Source: Rs1 sp000416275
Lineage (GTDB): Bacteria; Pseudomonadota; Gammaproteobacteria; Pseudomonadales; Balneatricaceae
Direction: 5' to 3'
NCBI GenBank assembly: GCA_965243635.1
Contig: OZ251574.1
Coordinates: forward strand, 2,604,001 to 2,668,000
Length of the DNA stretch: 64,000 nucleotides
The first letter of the stretch is position 1; each line of letters opens with the position of its first letter. This document shows, in pieces, positions 63,357-64,000 of the stretch. Made by a program: the position numbers and the translations under genes. A model generated the notes under the pieces. That model searched no databases and was not told the origin of the DNA. It worked only from the letters and a program-made list of their open reading frames with translations.

Positions 63357-63494
63357 TGTAAGCAAGCAAAAAATGCAGCGTCAATATAAACAACCGATAA
63401 TAAATTAGCTAAAAAATTGCAATATAACCGTATTCTACTTCTTTATATTTAAACCAGCTAATTGTGTTAAAAATTAGCACATACGGAGTGAACT

Positions 63495-64000
63495 ATGATT
63501 GAACGTAGACTAAAAGAGAAACTATTACTGATCGTGGTTGCTGTCAGTATTTTGACTTTGATTCCTTTTGTAATACTTGCTTTGATAAATAATGACCAAG
63601 TTCAATTTTGGGTCGATTTGATTGTCTTGTTTATTTTAACTAGTATTTTTATTGGCGTTTATAGATCAAGAAGGACAACAGTCTACGGAACGTTGTTAGG
63701 AGGATTAATGCTCCTTACCGTTTCATTTGTCATTTTCATAAAGGGTTTCGACGCTATATATTGGCTCTATCCCATGATCATCGTATCCTTTTATTTACTG
63801 TCACCGATTGTAGCAAGTATTTTAAATTTATTAGCGATTACCTTTTGCTTATTGGTTATCTACGATGAAATGACTGGTGCTGAATTAACCAGAGTCATGT
63901 CCTCCTTATTCTTGACGAATGTATTTTCGCTAATTTTTTCAAAATACCTTGAAGATAGAAATAAAATACTCACCAGACATAATACAGTCAATAAAATACG
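63495..64000 (+). CDS. Membrane protein, N-terminal part (possible GGDEF protein), runs off the window
   Basis: An open frame from ATG at 63495, with GGAGTGA just upstream, continues to the window end (168 codons). It begins MIERRLKEKLLLIVVAVSIL and has about six hydrophobic helices, then a charged stretch, KYLEDRNKILTRHNTVNKI, at the window edge. This layout (six helices then a short coiled linker) is common before GGDEF domains and resembles the MASE-like part of the cyclase at 49412. The catalytic domain, if any, lies beyond the window. Confidence 0.65.
   Translation, partial: MIERRLKEKLLLIVVAVSILTLIPFVILALINNDQVQFWVDLIVLFILTSIFIGVYRSRRTTVYGTLLGGLMLLTVSFVIFIKGFDAIYWLYPMIIVSFYLLSPIVASILNLLAITFCLLVIYDEMTGAELTRVMSSLFLTNVFSLIFSKYLEDRNKILTRHNTVNKI

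Overview
The window reads as a chromosomal segment of a heterotrophic, probably marine gammaproteobacterium. This is inferred from moderate-to-low GC, the liu, mms and ama amino-acid catabolic operons, a CrbS/CrbR-type sensor pair, HD-GYP and GGDEF signalling proteins and a cold-shock gene. A Cellvibrionales/Spongiibacter-like relative is a guess. No rRNA, tRNA or CRISPR array was seen.

Layout. 0-5.5 kb: an M14 deacylase and a polar amino-acid ABC transporter (ATPase on the minus strand; binding protein and two permeases on the plus strand). 5.8-8.9 kb: NYN nuclease, cold-shock protein, REC/HD-GYP phosphodiesterase. 9.2-11.1 kb: an IS66-family insertion with intact ends and target duplication. 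11.3-14.4 kb: MORN lipoprotein and propionyl-CoA synthetase. 15.2-20.4 kb: TetR, RND exporter, LolA-like protein and outer-membrane barrel in one operon, then a periplasmic rhodanese. 21-28.3 kb: the complete distal valine pathway (mmsB, 3-hydroxyisobutyryl-CoA hydrolase, enoyl-CoA hydratase, acyl-CoA dehydrogenase, mmsA) with a divergent AraC regulator. 28.6-32.5 kb: pipecolate/lysine genes amaB-amaA and a zinc alcohol dehydrogenase. 32.7-34.1 kb: an IS110-family (IS1111-group) element. 34.3-43.8 kb: a Liv-type ABC transporter interleaved with two acyl-CoA ligases and a hotdog thioesterase. 44.5-50.5 kb: a symporter-hybrid histidine kinase with its LuxR-type regulator, and a diguanylate cyclase. 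51.6-62.4 kb: aquaporin, then the leucine operon liuR-liuA-liuB-liuC-liuD-liuE plus an acyl-CoA synthetase. The last gene, a membrane protein, runs off the window.

The genes share one theme: uptake and CoA-dependent breakdown of branched-chain and related carboxylic or amino acids to propionyl-CoA, acetyl-CoA and acetoacetate. PrpE and the CrbS/R-like pair fit the activation and control of short-chain acids.

The most striking non-coding feature is saturation by two families of small foldback elements. Family A is about 160 bp, ends in CCTGAATC..GATTCAGG and has 5-bp target duplications. Family B is about 162-203 bp, ends in GAGACCTCTGCATAAC and also has 5-bp target duplications. Most long intergenic gaps hold one or more copies. 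Both full insertion sequences sit inside family A copies. The IS1111-group element lies exactly in the terminal repeat of an A copy, and its 3' non-coding region carries short stretches matching that target and its own end junction, as expected of a bridge/seeker RNA.
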